From Paramacrobiotus richtersi (Eukaryota; Tardigrada; Eutardigrada; Parachela; Macrobiotidae): 20,431 nt of DNA. The DNA lies in NCBI GenBank assembly GCA_034698045.1, contig JAQGAU010001230.1:1-20431 (forward strand), given 5' to 3'. Made by a program: the position numbers and the translations under genes. How positions within the stretch are numbered: the first letter of the stretch is position 1; the number at the start of each line of letters is the position of its first letter. A model generated the notes under the pieces. The model did no database searches. It was not told where the DNA came from and saw nothing but the letters and a program-made list of their open reading frames with translations. This document shows positions 1 through 9,495 of this stretch, piece after piece.

Positions 1-213
1 TTGGGTAGAAGACAGAATGCTCTACCAGCTCCAGGAACTCAGATCTTACGAATTAACCACCGAAAATTCCCCTTAACACTGTGTGTTAATAAAGAGTGTT
101 ATCGGTGCAAGTCTATAACTAATCAAAAGCCGAGCCAAAAATCGAACGGAAATATGTAGCAATGTGTGACCTCTGCTGCTATGCACCACAAATTGGTCCA
201 CAATGTACAGGGA

Positions 214-600
214 GTACCGTGACCGACGGGACGGGGCAAAATATCCAGTTTTATTAAATGTAGAGTTCGCGTACTCGACTACTGTGTTATTGCGAAGTAC
301 TTCCGGTACAGTGACCAAACGGACAGACAGAATATTTGGTTTCTTTGAACATTGAGGACCCGCACTCTACTACTGTGTCATTGCGCAGTACCTGCAGTAC
401 CGTGACCGACGGGAAGGGACAAAATATCCAGTTTTATTCATTATGGAGGACTCGCACTCTAATATAGTGTTATTGCGAGATACTTCTGGTACCGTGACCG
501 GAGGGACGGACCAAAGATCTAGTTTCTTTGAATACTGCGGACTCGCACTCTATTACTGTGTTATTGCGCAATGCTTCCGGTACCGTGGCAAACTGCGGCG
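214..600. repeat. Tandem repeat, 91/92-bp unit in 183-bp dimers
   Basis: The anchor GTACCGTGACC (with variants) recurs at 214, 306, 397, 489 and 580, giving steps of 92, 91, 92 and 91. A second anchor, CTGTGTTATTGCG and its variants, keeps the same spacing. Units 1 and 3 share CAAAATATCCAGTTTTATT, while units 2 and 4 share GTTTCTTTGAA, so the array has a two-unit higher-order structure. The last unit is cut short near 600. Confidence 0.85.
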
Positions 601-2127
601 CGACGTATATTATTATTATTCTATCTAACTTATACTCTAACATCTCCTTTTTTGATCGACCGAAGTGTGCTCATTCTCTGCTCTGCGTTGATTTTCTCCC
701 TGCCGCTCTAAAAACATCTTAAAGAGCGTTACAACATATAGGCCTATTGATCTTATTCCAAAATTTTCTGTCAAATTCTAAAACATTTTGATACTGACCT
801 TTTTTAAAAACGAAGCGGCGATCGCCGCGTATGGCAGCGCTAAATCTGCATACATATTGCAGCCAGAAGGCGTGGCACCGTGCAGCAAAAGCTATGTGCC
901 ACGTAAGTACTTTCGTCGCGTTCGATTTTCGAACATGGTTTTCGAACCTTCACTTGGCAGTACTACTGTCAGTGCAACATGACGCACTATTAATATTTAT
1001 GCGGACAGTACGTACGCGAAAGTCCAGTTCACAGGGCTTGGTTATTGAAATCTTTTAGAACTATTCGTTTTCGAAACGACATGCAACGACGTTTATTTTC
1101 AGAACGAAGTATAATGCAGCCGGGGCGTGTGACAGTTGCAGAACAACAATGTAGTCTCCTGTGTACATACTAATACCAATTACGCAATCGATTTTCGAAT
1201 CACGTTTAAATGACACTCTATTGTGTGGCTCCAAGATCTTCCCTTTCTACTAAGAGAGACGCTCTCTTGCCCGTCTAAAAGACAGCAGAGCGGCCCGTTT
1301 GCGCTTTGTATTTGTTAAGGATATACGTTGAGTTCTAAATTTTTTATTACATAGTGTGTTGAAACGTTACGTTTGTGCGGTTCTAATTTTAACAGTCGGC
1401 ACTATTCAATTTCGAATTTAATACCTCGTTACGAAATAGCTCGATCGGTACGAGTATTTGATGTACGGCGAGTCTAAGGCGGAGTACTCGCCCCATGCAG
1501 CGCCCGGTTTTGGTACAGATATGCAGACCTTTAAATCGGAATTCTCGTTTAGAGCGCAGGAAGCATGTCAAAATACATTATTTTAGATGCGTTGCAGTTG
1601 TACGGTTTTGATGAGAAAACAGACAGGTATTACTGTTTTCACTAACTGAAAGGTCATTGTTATATATACCCAGTCTAACGCGGTGTGCTCGCCCCGCGCA
1701 GCTTCTCACTGTACTTATGCAAATGGTTATGAATGTAGACGATATTATCCAGTCCTCGTTTCTGACTACGTAAACCACATAAGTTAAATTATATGTGGAT
1801 TGTGTGTAAAGTATGGTAAAAATATTGAAGATAAAAAAAGTAATATTCGCGCAACATGTTGCGCAGTTCTTCCGAAAGCTAGCTACCATGGACTAACAAA
1901 ATTTTTGGACTAATAACCGGTCCTTTAGATGTGGTAAGTTCTTGATAGCAAATTCCCGGTTTGTTTTCCAAAAGGCTTGCTTTCGGTATTTCTCGCAAGA
2001 ATTTTGGAATTAACGTCTGCGTAACGTTTGGAGCAAAGAACGTGGCACAAAGAAAAACTGTGAGCCGAGTACGAGGTTTTCACTTCTCAGAAATTGTAAG
2101 GTTGACTTCCAAATAGCTCTATGTTCT
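601..2127. other. Intergenic, no recognised gene
   Basis: AT-rich sequence with only short or overlapping frames. It holds a 14-bp palindrome GCGGCGATCGCCGC at 815-828, directly before a possible mini-exon (831-902), and a short dispersed repeat near 1470 and 1671. The longest frame (103 codons, minus, 1578-1889) shows no family pattern. Confidence 0.6.
1470..1701. repeat. Diverged 31-bp direct repeat, copies 201 bp apart
   Basis: Copies at 1470-1500 and 1671-1701 share AGTCTAA-GCGG and CTCGCCCC--GCAG, about 25 of 31 positions. The first copy also has a 7-bp stem (GGCGAGT with ACTCGCC) that the second has lost. Either the remains of a tandem duplication or of a small dispersed element. Confidence 0.5.
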
Positions 2128-2155
2128 GCCCACCGAGGCCGGAGGCGAGGTGGGC
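2128..2155. other. GC-rich hairpin
   Basis: GCCCACC at 2128-2134 pairs with GGTGGGC at 2149-2155, and an inner GCC/GGC pair closes on GGA. It stands out from its AT-rich surroundings and sits just before the 29-bp doublet. Confidence 0.6.
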
Positions 2156-2167
2156 CTTGTAGTACAC

Positions 2168-2225
2168 AAAGATAACGTATAAGATAACGTATACTCAAAG
2201 ATAACGTATTAGATAACGTATACTT
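2168..2225. repeat. Tandem doublet of a 29-bp unit
   Basis: Units at 2168-2196 and 2197-2225 differ at two positions. Each contains GATAACGTAT twice (2171, 2183, 2200, 2212), so the 29-bp unit is itself a duplicated shorter word. Recent by its low divergence. Confidence 0.85.
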
Positions 2226-4270
2226 AAAATGTCGAAATATGCATTATATAACTACATTCACGAAACGAATAACACGAAACAATTCTTGTTTAATGCGCGA
2301 TACTGCTGTAATAACATGAACAAGTACGTAAGCTAAGTGACCTATGATGTCAGTTTTTCCCTACTTCTAGTGCAGTGGCAGCATTCTTCTCATTTGCGGA
2401 CAAAACCCACGGGTAGCGACATTCAAAGCTACAATAAAAGTATTGTTATGCGAGCTCGGGAGTCTGAGGTACGGAAACACTTTATTGGGAATCGTAGGGC
2501 AGATGAACTACCGATCCAACAAGCAACTTCCGGCCGTCGAAGACGGTCCTCCGGAAAAAAAAATTTCCAGCGTAACAACTGATACCGAAACAGACAGCCA
2601 TGCCTTTATATACACTAGTAACACTAAGAAAGACAGCAGAATGTAAGAAGTTCATTAGACCGTTTAACAAAACCCACAACTAGGATACTGGAACATGCAT
2701 AATACAGTGGTGCTGGGCCAACTCTGGGCAACTGATTTCAGCCCCTCCCATCGCCCGCCATAAAGCCCAACAGTTACTTTTTTAGCGTATTCCAGACGTC
2801 CATTCAATCAGCTATCTTTCACGGTATAAAGCTTGATTCTATCAAGTGACTGGTATTTTTTATGAATTTTTAATCGAACCACATCGGCATCAAAAACTTG
2901 CCCGACCAGTGCCTTTTTCTTCTCGAAACTGTTCAACAAATTCTTCTAAAATCGCAGAATGAATAGTTTTTGGTCATGTTGTATACACTGGAAAGAACCA
3001 CCTTTCTTTTCCTCGTGAGAAGCAAAAAATACTAATTTCGAGCCACTACTGGCTGCTGGGGGCGGTGGCGCGAGAAACAGCGTCGAACTGGACCAGTGGT
3101 TGGTTTGACCTCTTTCATACAACCCGATGAGGTTGTACAAGGGTGTTTTTGCGCTGCAACTGTAGAGGACGAACCAAGATATCCGTCTCATTTCAAATCC
3201 ATCATAAGTACAAAGCATTTCCAAACATATTGCACATTGTATCTCCAGTCGAATTTTTTTAATCGATTTGATCGCGTGCTTGCGATCATTTTCGTACCAA
3301 GATTCGAAAACGGTCTACGCGTTCTTAAGGTATCGCATGCCCGTTCTTAGGCCGTTCCTGGCATGCTTCGGTCATACGCTTTCTGGAAATCAGCAGGTCG
3401 TTTCCGACAACTTGCTCTTGTGCCTCCATGGGAACTTTTCAGTCGCATGGTTTTTAACATAGAAGTCTATGGGAAACGAAATTCAATGGTTCGCCTTCCC
3501 ATGATTTCGTTGTAAAATCGGATTGATTTTTTTAGTTTAGTAAGAGGACATGTGTGTGGACTATCGCATGCAGCATGCTAGGTGTCTGGGTACATACTGC
3601 GGGAATTTATGCAGTAATGGTTCTACGACCAGCAAAACCGACCCCTACCTCTACTTGTTCAAACAAGGTTACACAGAACCGGATGCTATACAGTTGGTTT
3701 CTCTTAATTACGTTCGATAAAGGACAAAAAGTTGTCCCTGTAAAGGGCCGAAAACAAGTCTAAACGCTGCGCAACAGCGGATGGAACAGTGTCAAACACG
3801 TTTGCCAAGACTTGGCCCAGCACCTCTGTACAAGATCGCAAACAATACCCGGATTCTCAGAGAATCCTTCACACAAGGACGCCACGTGAAAAAGTCGCTA
3901 ATGCACTCTCCCACCACAGAAAAGTTCGTATTGATTCAGTGTCGGTTGCAATGACAATTATACATAGATGTACAGTACGAGTACATAATATTATCTCTAG
4001 ATTCACACATTTCTACGTCTCAGATTCTTTGCGATTTAACTACATTTTACCGGTTACATTTGTCCGACAAATCTGTATCCTACATGGATCAATACATGAG
4101 CATAATTTCACGTGGGTATAAGTTTTTAAAGCAGCTTTATGTGGGTTTCAGAATTGACTTGAAAGTTTTCGAAATATTGTGTTTGTAGTGAAACCAGCGC
4201 TGGCTTTTATTGCTATTTCGACTGTTACGAATAAAAATTCACTTCGAGATAACTGTACGCTATAAATCTC
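2226..4270. other. Intergenic, no recognised gene
   Basis: Mixed AT-rich sequence. Open frames are short (up to 110 codons at 3789-4121, plus), overlap one another on both strands, and show no domain pattern or paired splice sites I can support. A small hairpin CCGTC-GAA-GACGG lies near 2535. Confidence 0.55.
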
Positions 4271-4271
4271 T

Positions 4272-4463
4272 ACGCTCTTTAGATAATACATACCGCCAAA
4301 AACTTTTTACTTCGTGAAAATTGTTTTATTCAATTTTTGTTACGTATTTAGTTTGAAAAAACTTTATACAAAGAACTGTATCACGTAACATACATATCCG
4401 GTTTTTCTGACTTCAGCTACGTTCTTTAGTTAACACGAACCGAAAACCTTTTTGCTTCGTAAT
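4272..4463. repeat. Diverged direct repeat, about 44 bp, copies 148 bp apart
   Basis: A segment starting ACGCTCTTTAGATAA at 4272 recurs as ACGTTCTTTAGTTAA at 4420. Both run on through an ACC-rich part to CTTTTT-CTTCGT. The rest of the 148-bp period is poorly conserved, suggesting an old tandem duplication. Confidence 0.5.
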
Positions 4464-4470
4464 GTGTAAC

Positions 4471-4690
4471 AAGCATCGGCCGCGGTGCCTACGCGCCGCG
4501 GTCAATTGCATGTGCTGCAGCCGTCCCGAAAGACCAACTCTGTTTACACCAGAACAGAATCTGGTTCGAACAAATTTTCCAAAATCAGAAGGTACTGCAG
4601 CTGGATTTTTGGAATCTTTTGTAACCGCTCGTCTGCTGCAATCTGGCGGCTGCGCTGCGCGCCGCCGCCGGTGCTCGCGACTCGCAACGT
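4471..4690. other. GC-rich patch with inverted repeats
   Basis: A CpG-rich island in AT-rich DNA. CCGCGG occurs at 4480-4485 and 4496-4501. A compact palindrome runs from 4645 to 4666: GGCGGC and GCCGCC as outer arms, GCGC-T-GCGC inside. Frames cross it on the plus strand but end within 80 codons and match nothing known. Confidence 0.5.
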
Positions 4691-5163
4691 AGAGCTAGCT
4701 CAAGTCTAGTTCCGCAAGAATAAGTGCGGCAAAATGAAGGTCGCACAGTATTAATTCAGAATGTATGTAAATGTGCACGCAGATCGCGAGGTGGCTAGCG
4801 AATATTGCTTCGGACGGCACTACTCAGCTTTATCAGATTGAGCAGTAACGAACGGAAATAAAGGTGGTTTAACTAATAGTTCAGAAACCTTTGTGCTCCG
4901 CCAAGGTTTCGCAAGCTCTTGCACGTGAATACCGTTTGTACCAATTGTTCATAGCACGAAATATGAGTCGAAAAGCGTTCAGAGAGGGTTTTCGGGGCGG
5001 AAGAATAGTTCCAGCAGAAGACCAACAGACGGACGCCAAACTTTGCGCCCTGTTCCAAAAGATCACAATTTTTCGCACTACTGTATGTTGTATTTTTATA
5101 AACCTGAACTAAGCGTTCGGGCGCCTTTTTGACCTTACTAAAAACTTGCAAGTGCACGTGCTT

Positions 5164-5335
5164 AACTAAGCACTGGCAAACTTGTGTACCAAATTAAAGG
5201 TATAGAAACTTTAGTACCTAACTAAGGACTCGAAAACCTGCGTACTAAACTAATCAAACGCAAACCTCTATACCTAAAGGCCCAGAAACCTTGGTACAGA
5301 ACTAAGGATTCGCAAAACTTGTGCCATACTACACT
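5164..5335. repeat. Degenerate minisatellite, 28-bp unit, about 6 copies
   Basis: Units begin AACTAAG or a variant and carry GCAAACCT, then TGTACC. Copies start near 5164, 5192, 5219, 5248, 5276 and 5300. Several are only 60-70% alike, so the array is old. Confidence 0.65.
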
Positions 5336-5639
5336 TTTGGGCAAATATCGGCAAAGTATGATTCTGAAAGCTTATCGGCTTGTTGTAAAAGAGTAATTTT
5401 GTAAAGTAAAATTAATAAAAAAAAAAATAATACCGGAAAACAAATACACAACGAACAAAAGCGCGAAAAGTCAGAGCTACCTGATAGAGAGGTAGGTTCA
5501 TCTGATTCAACAACTTTCAAAAGCAAACTGGCGAACGAATCAAGACGTTTTGCAGACACGTCCGTGTCAGCCACACGCACAGACGGACATACGCCGCTTA
5601 ATATAGTTAGATGTTAACATAGAGCGGAAGTTCAATCGG

Positions 5640-6010
5640 TTAGCAACCATGACCTTCTGTCCGTTGTTACCAAGTACTTGAAGGAAATTAAAAAGGTGTG
5701 CCATTTTTCTGAAAGTTACTGCGAGTGTATAGCTTATAAAACAGGAAGAAAATCATCTCAAATTCTTGAAATTCGAAAACTCGGATATTCAAGTAATTAT
5801 CCTCTGTAGCATGTGCAACGCAAAATTCGATTGTTGCAACCATAACATTTGGTTCTGTTATTAACCAACCATGAGCTTCTGTTATTAAGGTCCTTGAAGA
5901 AAATTAAAAGAAGGAAACTGAAAGAGTGAGCATTTTTTTCTGAGACTTACTGCGAATGTACAGCTTATAAAACGGGAAACAAATTAAACTCTTACAATTC
6001 AGTGAACTCG
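5640..6010. repeat. Diverged duplication of about 230 bp
   Basis: The segment with ACCATGACCTTCTGT near 5646, ACTGCGAGTGTATAGCTTAT near 5717 and GAAAACTCGG near 5775 is repeated. The second copy has ACCATGAGCTTCTGT near 5868, ACTGCGAATGTACAGCTTAT near 5949 and GTGAACTCGG near 6003. Order is kept and the offset drifts by indels. Confidence 0.7.
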
Positions 6011-6085
6011 GAAACTCGGGCTGCGCGCTAGTGCAGCCACAAACGCATGAAATAGGGATATGATTAACAAAGCACCACGACATTA

Positions 6086-6180
6086 CGTACCCGGGAAAAT
6101 TGGTACCGGCCAGATAGTACCAAGATTTCGTACCCGGGAAAATTAGTACTGGCTGAATCGTACCGGGAGAAAGTTCGTAC
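6086..6180. repeat. Two-copy 43-bp repeat rich in GTACC
   Basis: CGTACCCGGGAAAATTGGTA near 6087 recurs, with one change, near 6130. Shorter GTACC words (AGTACC, CGTACC) continue at nearly regular steps. Related GTACC/TACCAA words return at 6880-6980. Confidence 0.65.
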
Positions 6181-6267
6181 CACTATGAAAAAATAAATTA
6201 CACGGAAAAAAAAACAAAAGAAGAAGAAGGCAATGATACGACCTAAGAAAAACCAGGAAAACAAACT

Positions 6268-6830
6268 AAGCATAACAGTTTCACCAAGAATATAAACTAA
6301 AAATTTAGTTTAACAAAGGATGCAAGCTAAAAATAACAGTTTAACCAAAAAATAAAGTAAGAATCATATTCTAACCAAGAATATGAATTAAAATTAATAA
6401 TCTAACCAAGAATACAAACTAAGAATGACATCTTAACCAAGAACATGAACTAAGAAAATAGTCCGACAAAAAAAAATCAGAGAAATAGCCATAACAGCTA
6501 ACCAAGAAATAAACTAAGAATATTAGTTAACAAAGAATATAACTAGAAAAATAGTAATAGTTAATCAAGGAATATAAGACAAGAATATAAACCAAGATTA
6601 ATAGCCCAACCAATACAAAAGAATGACAGCTTAACCAAGAAATAAACTAAGAATAATGTTCGACAAGGAATATAAACTAAGAAGAAAACCAAGAGAAACC
6701 ATTTGAAACAGTTTGATCAAGAATATGAACTAAGAAAATAGTAAAACAAATGATACTAACTAAGAATAATAATTTAACCAAGAATATAAACGAAGAATAA
6801 GAACTTAACCAAAAATATAGATATCTTAAA
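6268..6830. repeat. Purine-rich degenerate minisatellite, about 31-bp unit, about 18 copies
   Basis: A run of units built on TTAACCAAGAATATAAACTA with an A/T-rich linker, spaced 28 to 37 bp apart. The plus strand is strongly A-rich with very few G or C outside the AACCAAG core. No gene is seen inside it. Confidence 0.7.
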
Positions 6831-6879
6831 ATAAGAACAAGCAGGAAAAACTAACTGACGAGTTGTATATGGTACGGTT

Positions 6880-6985
6880 CTAATTCGGTGAATACCAAAT
6901 ACCCCAGGTACTAATTGGTAGGATACCAAGTGTCTAGATACCAAGCAGGGCGGTACCAACTTTTCTGGCACGAATTGTCGGGACG
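6880..6985. repeat. Short-period TACCAA/GTACC repeat
   Basis: ATACCAA, GGTACTAA, GATACCAA (twice) and GGTACCAA follow one another every 15 to 20 bp. Likely related to the 43-bp GTACC repeat near 6086, on the far side of the purine-rich array. Confidence 0.55.
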
Positions 6986-6989
6986 CGGA

Positions 6990-7700
6990 TTTGGGCACTC
7001 TTGTCGTAATTATGTAGACGCCGGCCTTATTGTTATTGTATCCGAAGTTGGGTGCGCCTGCGATCTTCATGCAGGCGAAACCGTGAGGATACGGAGATTG
7101 TTTACTAAATGCTACAATAGCTGGATATTTGTAATAACGTGATAAGTATTTAGTTTATAAAACCTCTAAGGAAACAAATGGTTCAGACAGCGGCACCTAC
7201 ATTTGTGCAACTGACTGAGATCGCATATTTTTTTCGGAATACAACACTGCAGTGTTTTACTGGTCAACAATACCAACGTCATGTAACTGCTCCTGGTTTT
7301 GCACGCTGAGGGCAATATCGAGAGTTTAAGAAAATGGAAAACCACTCATTTTCCTGTCGTTTTTGGCAACTGTTGTCCCTAATGTTTCGCACTTGTTATC
7401 GTTCCTAGAAATGTATGTACTACAGATCCTGCTTACTACGTGCAGGAGAATGCGGTCTGGAAGCCATTTTAAATTAGTGAAACCAAGGTAGCCCGTATTA
7501 CATTAAAATTAGCGGGATGCGCTCCCCTCGAGAATGTCTCGACTTTACTAGGACAAAAAGCAGCAACACCGATAATGTTTACAGTAATGCTTGGTTTAAA
7601 AGCGGTGTCATCAAGGTATATATGTCATAAGTTACAGTTTCAGTTACAGTATATATACCTAGGTGTCATCTGGAATTAAAGCGAGTGTGAAAGCCCCTGG
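6990..7700. other. Intergenic, no recognised gene
   Basis: No supported coding sequence. Contains a short hairpin (CGCCTGC with GCAGGCG, about 7050-7073) and an interrupted palindrome near 7613-7665 with arms AGGTATATAT and ATATATACCT. The minus strand here was checked for a TM7 exon of the chemoreceptor-like gene; none was seen. Confidence 0.55.
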
Positions 7701-7723
7701 GGAGGGATGGTTCGGGGTGCCTG

Positions 7724-7731
7724 TATAAAAA
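7724..7731 (+). promoter_or_regulatory. TATA-box-like sequence
   Basis: TATAAAAA follows a GC-rich stretch (CCCCTGGGGAGGG) and precedes, by about 60 bp, an ATG that opens a 34-codon frame (7790-7894). The spacing suits a core promoter starting transcription near 7755. No Inr or known gene confirms it. Confidence 0.3.
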
Positions 7732-7789
7732 GGGCATGTATGGCGGTGCCTACATATGGTGGTGCCCTATGTTGTTTCACGAGTGCAAA

Positions 7790-7894
7790 ATGATACGTTG
7801 GTTAGTTCGTAATTATTTAAGCATCGCGTTGAGAAGTTCACGAGCTTCATTTGGCAACAGCCGTCAACAACCCATATGCATGGGAAGTTCTTAA
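7790..7894 (+). CDS. Short ORF (34 codons) below a TATA-like box
   Basis: ATG in GCAAAATGATA context opens a basic peptide beginning MIRWLVRNYLSIALRSSRAS and ending CMGSS. It carries five arginines in the first half and a short amphipathic stretch. It lies tail to tail with the minus-strand chemoreceptor-like exon, 26 bp away. I recognise no family, and an ORF this short is expected by chance; only its place below a TATA-like sequence makes it worth listing. Confidence 0.1.
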   Translation: MIRWLVRNYLSIALRSSRASFGNSRQQPICMGSS

Positions 7895-7919
7895 ACGTTG
7901 AAAAACAACAAGATTGTTA

Positions 7920-8438
7920 TTATTCAGGATTAGAGCGATTAGGGTGAGAGAATACATTAGTAGCGATTAGTAGTTGAAACTGTCTTTGATGAGTGTAAAA
8001 CAGTTGTTTAACAGTTCGTTCCAGTTGTTTAACTTCTTGCATACACCAATAAAGCAAGCAGGACACCATAATTTCCATTAAACACGTGGGTAATAGAGCT
8101 GTTACGAACAGTTTACAGAAGGAAGAATTTTCTAGTCCAGGAACTGTGTGGCCTAAAATGACTCCGAAAACCATGGCTGATATCTGATAAAGCGGAACAA
8201 CTGTTTCGTAGTCGACTTTCCTTTGTAGGATCTGACATCTTTCCCGTAGGTATGCGATAAGCTGCCCTTGCATTTTCGTGTCTCTGGTGATGAAATAATG
8301 ACACAAACGTCGCGCTTGTAAAAGAATTTGCACAGCTTCCTTCTCACATCTTATGGCAGACCAAAAATATACGGCCGCCGGAAGAGATACAAGGCAAATT
8401 GTCCTTCGGAAACGATCGGTATCCGACTCCGGGTGATG
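7920..8438 (-). CDS. Chemoreceptor-like (gustatory receptor type) membrane protein, last clear exon
   Basis: An open exon of 172 codons plus TAA (at 7920-7922), entered at the acceptor TTTTTCCGTTCCTAG|CAT (intron ends at 8439) in phase 0. Hydrophobic segments, in order: RRTICLVSLPAAVYFWSAI, VVPLYQISAMVFGVILG, and LLPTCLMEIMVSCLLYWC. Between the first two lies a charged cytoplasmic-type loop (CEKEAVQILLQARR, then YLRERCQILQRKV). This layout fits TM4, IL2, TM5 and TM6 of insect-type gustatory receptors (7tm_7), the last followed by the EVKQLERTV helix. The exon is clearly paralogous to 19263-19715 (shared SAI-CE-EAV-IL-QAR, PTC-MEIM and YWC--E--QLER) and begins at the same intron position. No TM7 with its usual TY motif is seen between this exon and about 7000. 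The receptor assignment rests on layout and loop pattern only; an unrelated lineage-specific multi-pass family is possible. That it codes is well supported by the paralogue. Confidence 0.6.
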   Translation of the reverse strand, partial: HHPESDTDRFRRTICLVSLPAAVYFWSAIRCEKEAVQILLQARRLCHYFITRDTKMQGQLIAYLRERCQILQRKVDYETVVPLYQISAMVFGVILGHTVPGLENSSFCKLFVTALLPTCLMEIMVSCLLYWCMQEVKQLERTVKQLFYTHQRQFQLLIATNVFSHPNRSNPE

Positions 8439-8535
8439 CTAGGAACGGAAAAACCGATAATGTATTATCAACTGGAAACCAGGATGTATTACAACTATGT
8501 AGAAATTCCATAGTATATGTATTCTTATGGTTCAC

Positions 8536-8691
8536 CTGGTAAGATGCATCGTTGTCTCGGCAAGAGAAAACCATAAAATATACCATACAAAACCTGACTA
8601 TCGTCATGGCGAACAGTGTTGCAGTAAGATAGTTCACGACAACTGCGCATGTCCATAGGTTTATGATTCTCGACATTGAACAGTTCTTCAC
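8536..8691 (-). CDS. Possible upstream exon of the chemoreceptor-like gene
   Basis: This open stretch ends at TACCAG|GTGAAC, with exon end at 8536. It joins in phase 0 across a 97-nt intron to the exon at 8438, so the splice geometry is good. In this frame it is strongly hydrophobic (TCAVVVNYLTATLFAMTIVR), followed by FCMVYFMVFSC. The first ATG is at 8676; there is an in-frame TAA just upstream of 8691. A second frame across the same bases reads CRELSYCNTVRHDDSQ then VLYGIFYGFLL, which resembles the IL2/TM5 pattern of gustatory receptors. That frame would need the weak donor CAG|GTTTTG to join in phase. The frame is therefore undecided, and a decayed exon is also possible. Confidence 0.3.
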
Positions 8692-8733
8692 TTATTGTTA
8701 GACAATCCTTTCGAGTTCCGCCTGTAATTTATC

Positions 8734-9026
8734 CTAAACATCGAACAAGTCTAGTAGTAACAAAACCCTTTGATAAACAAGTTGCATCCTCTGCTGTCGT
8801 TGATGTTTCACGTGATATGCCACGAAAATAAAATGCAAATCTGCTTTGGCACAGATATGAAAATCGCGCCATGGATCGATAAGTTCCCGTTCAGTGCTAT
8901 CAACGAAGAGCACGTGGGTGTGGCCGCTAGAACGAATCGGATCCCGCCGGACCATACCGGCACACCATATCGCACAGATGCAATATTCAGTAGAGTAAGC
9001 CATAAAGCAGGGAACCGTTGCCTAGC
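8734..9026 (-). CDS. Possible middle exon of the chemoreceptor-like gene
   Basis: A minus-strand open frame runs from a possible acceptor GTCGGCTAG|GCA (exon start about 9026) to TAG at 8734. Its second half, ADLHFIFVAYHVKHQRQQRM followed by LVYQRVLLLLDLF, looks like a transmembrane edge and basic intracellular loop of the kind seen in gustatory receptors. It lies in the right place and on the right strand to precede the clear exon at 7920-8438. No good donor is visible before the stop; GAT|GTTTAG is the only nearby choice. A 120-codon frame on the plus strand overlaps it, so chance openness cannot be excluded. Tentative. Confidence 0.25.
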
Positions 9027-9240
9027 CGACAGAGATTTGCCTTTGGTTACGAACCGCCCAACACTGCAGTCCTGCTGGGTTTGGTCGATTTCTAAAATCC
9101 AGAGGCGGGCGAAAAAAGTACGAACCTGTTAAGTCAGCACAAAAGTGTTAATTCACATTTCGTTGATGAGCAGTCCCTCTATATATGTTAAACGACTAAA
9201 GCTAACCTCTGTGCTCATTCCCAATTCGCTCTAGACCTTG

Positions 9241-9495
9241 TCATAAACCGGGTTTTACGCTAAAGATAACCTTCTTATCAAATGTGTCTCTGAGCAATTC
9301 TGCTTCCGCTTTAGGTACGAGTAGTCTATGTATGTGGCCTTCCTCGCGCCTTACGGTACGAATGCATGAGTTTATTCCCCGCCATTCCGAGCATAATCGG
9401 CCGCCAAAAAGAACAAAATAACCCACTGTATATCTCAAACGATAGAGAAAAAACTTTGGTTTGGAGCATTCGACTGACATTTCAATTACTAGCAC
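9241..9495 (-). CDS. Possible first exon of the chemoreceptor-like gene
   Basis: A minus-strand open frame begins at an ATG at 9480 (GAAATGTCAG context). It reads through a hydrophobic stretch (FFLYRLRYTVGYFVLFGG) and then a charged helix-like segment (RREEGHIHRLLVPKAEAELL). A usable donor, AAG|GTTATC, lies at about 9270; without it the frame stops at 9241. Strand and spacing would suit the N-terminus of the chemoreceptor-like gene downstream, but I recognise no motif. Low confidence. Confidence 0.15.
   Translation of the reverse strand: MLVIEMSVECSKPKFFLYRLRYTVGYFVLFGGRLCSEWRGINSCIRTVRREEGHIHRLLVPKAEAELLRDTFDKKVIFSVKPGL

Noticed and set aside
815-828. GCGATCGC, known as the HIP1 word of cyanobacteria
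   Set aside because: A single occurrence in a spliced animal locus; coincidence.
1466-1500. GAGTCTAAGGCG resembling the D-arm of a leucine or serine tRNA (SINE idea)
   Set aside because: No B box follows and no cloverleaf can be drawn; kept only as a short duplicated segment.
1578-1889. 103-codon minus-strand ORF with a hydrophobic part
   Set aside because: Composition of AT-rich random sequence, no recognisable motif and no splice context.
4555-4580. GGTTCGAAC resembling a tRNA B box
   Set aside because: The flanking bases do not form a T stem, and no A box or acceptor stem is present at the right distance.
8770-9132. 120-codon plus-strand ORF antisense to the receptor-like gene
   Set aside because: No domain pattern, no splice partners, and it overlaps the more plausible minus-strand exon.
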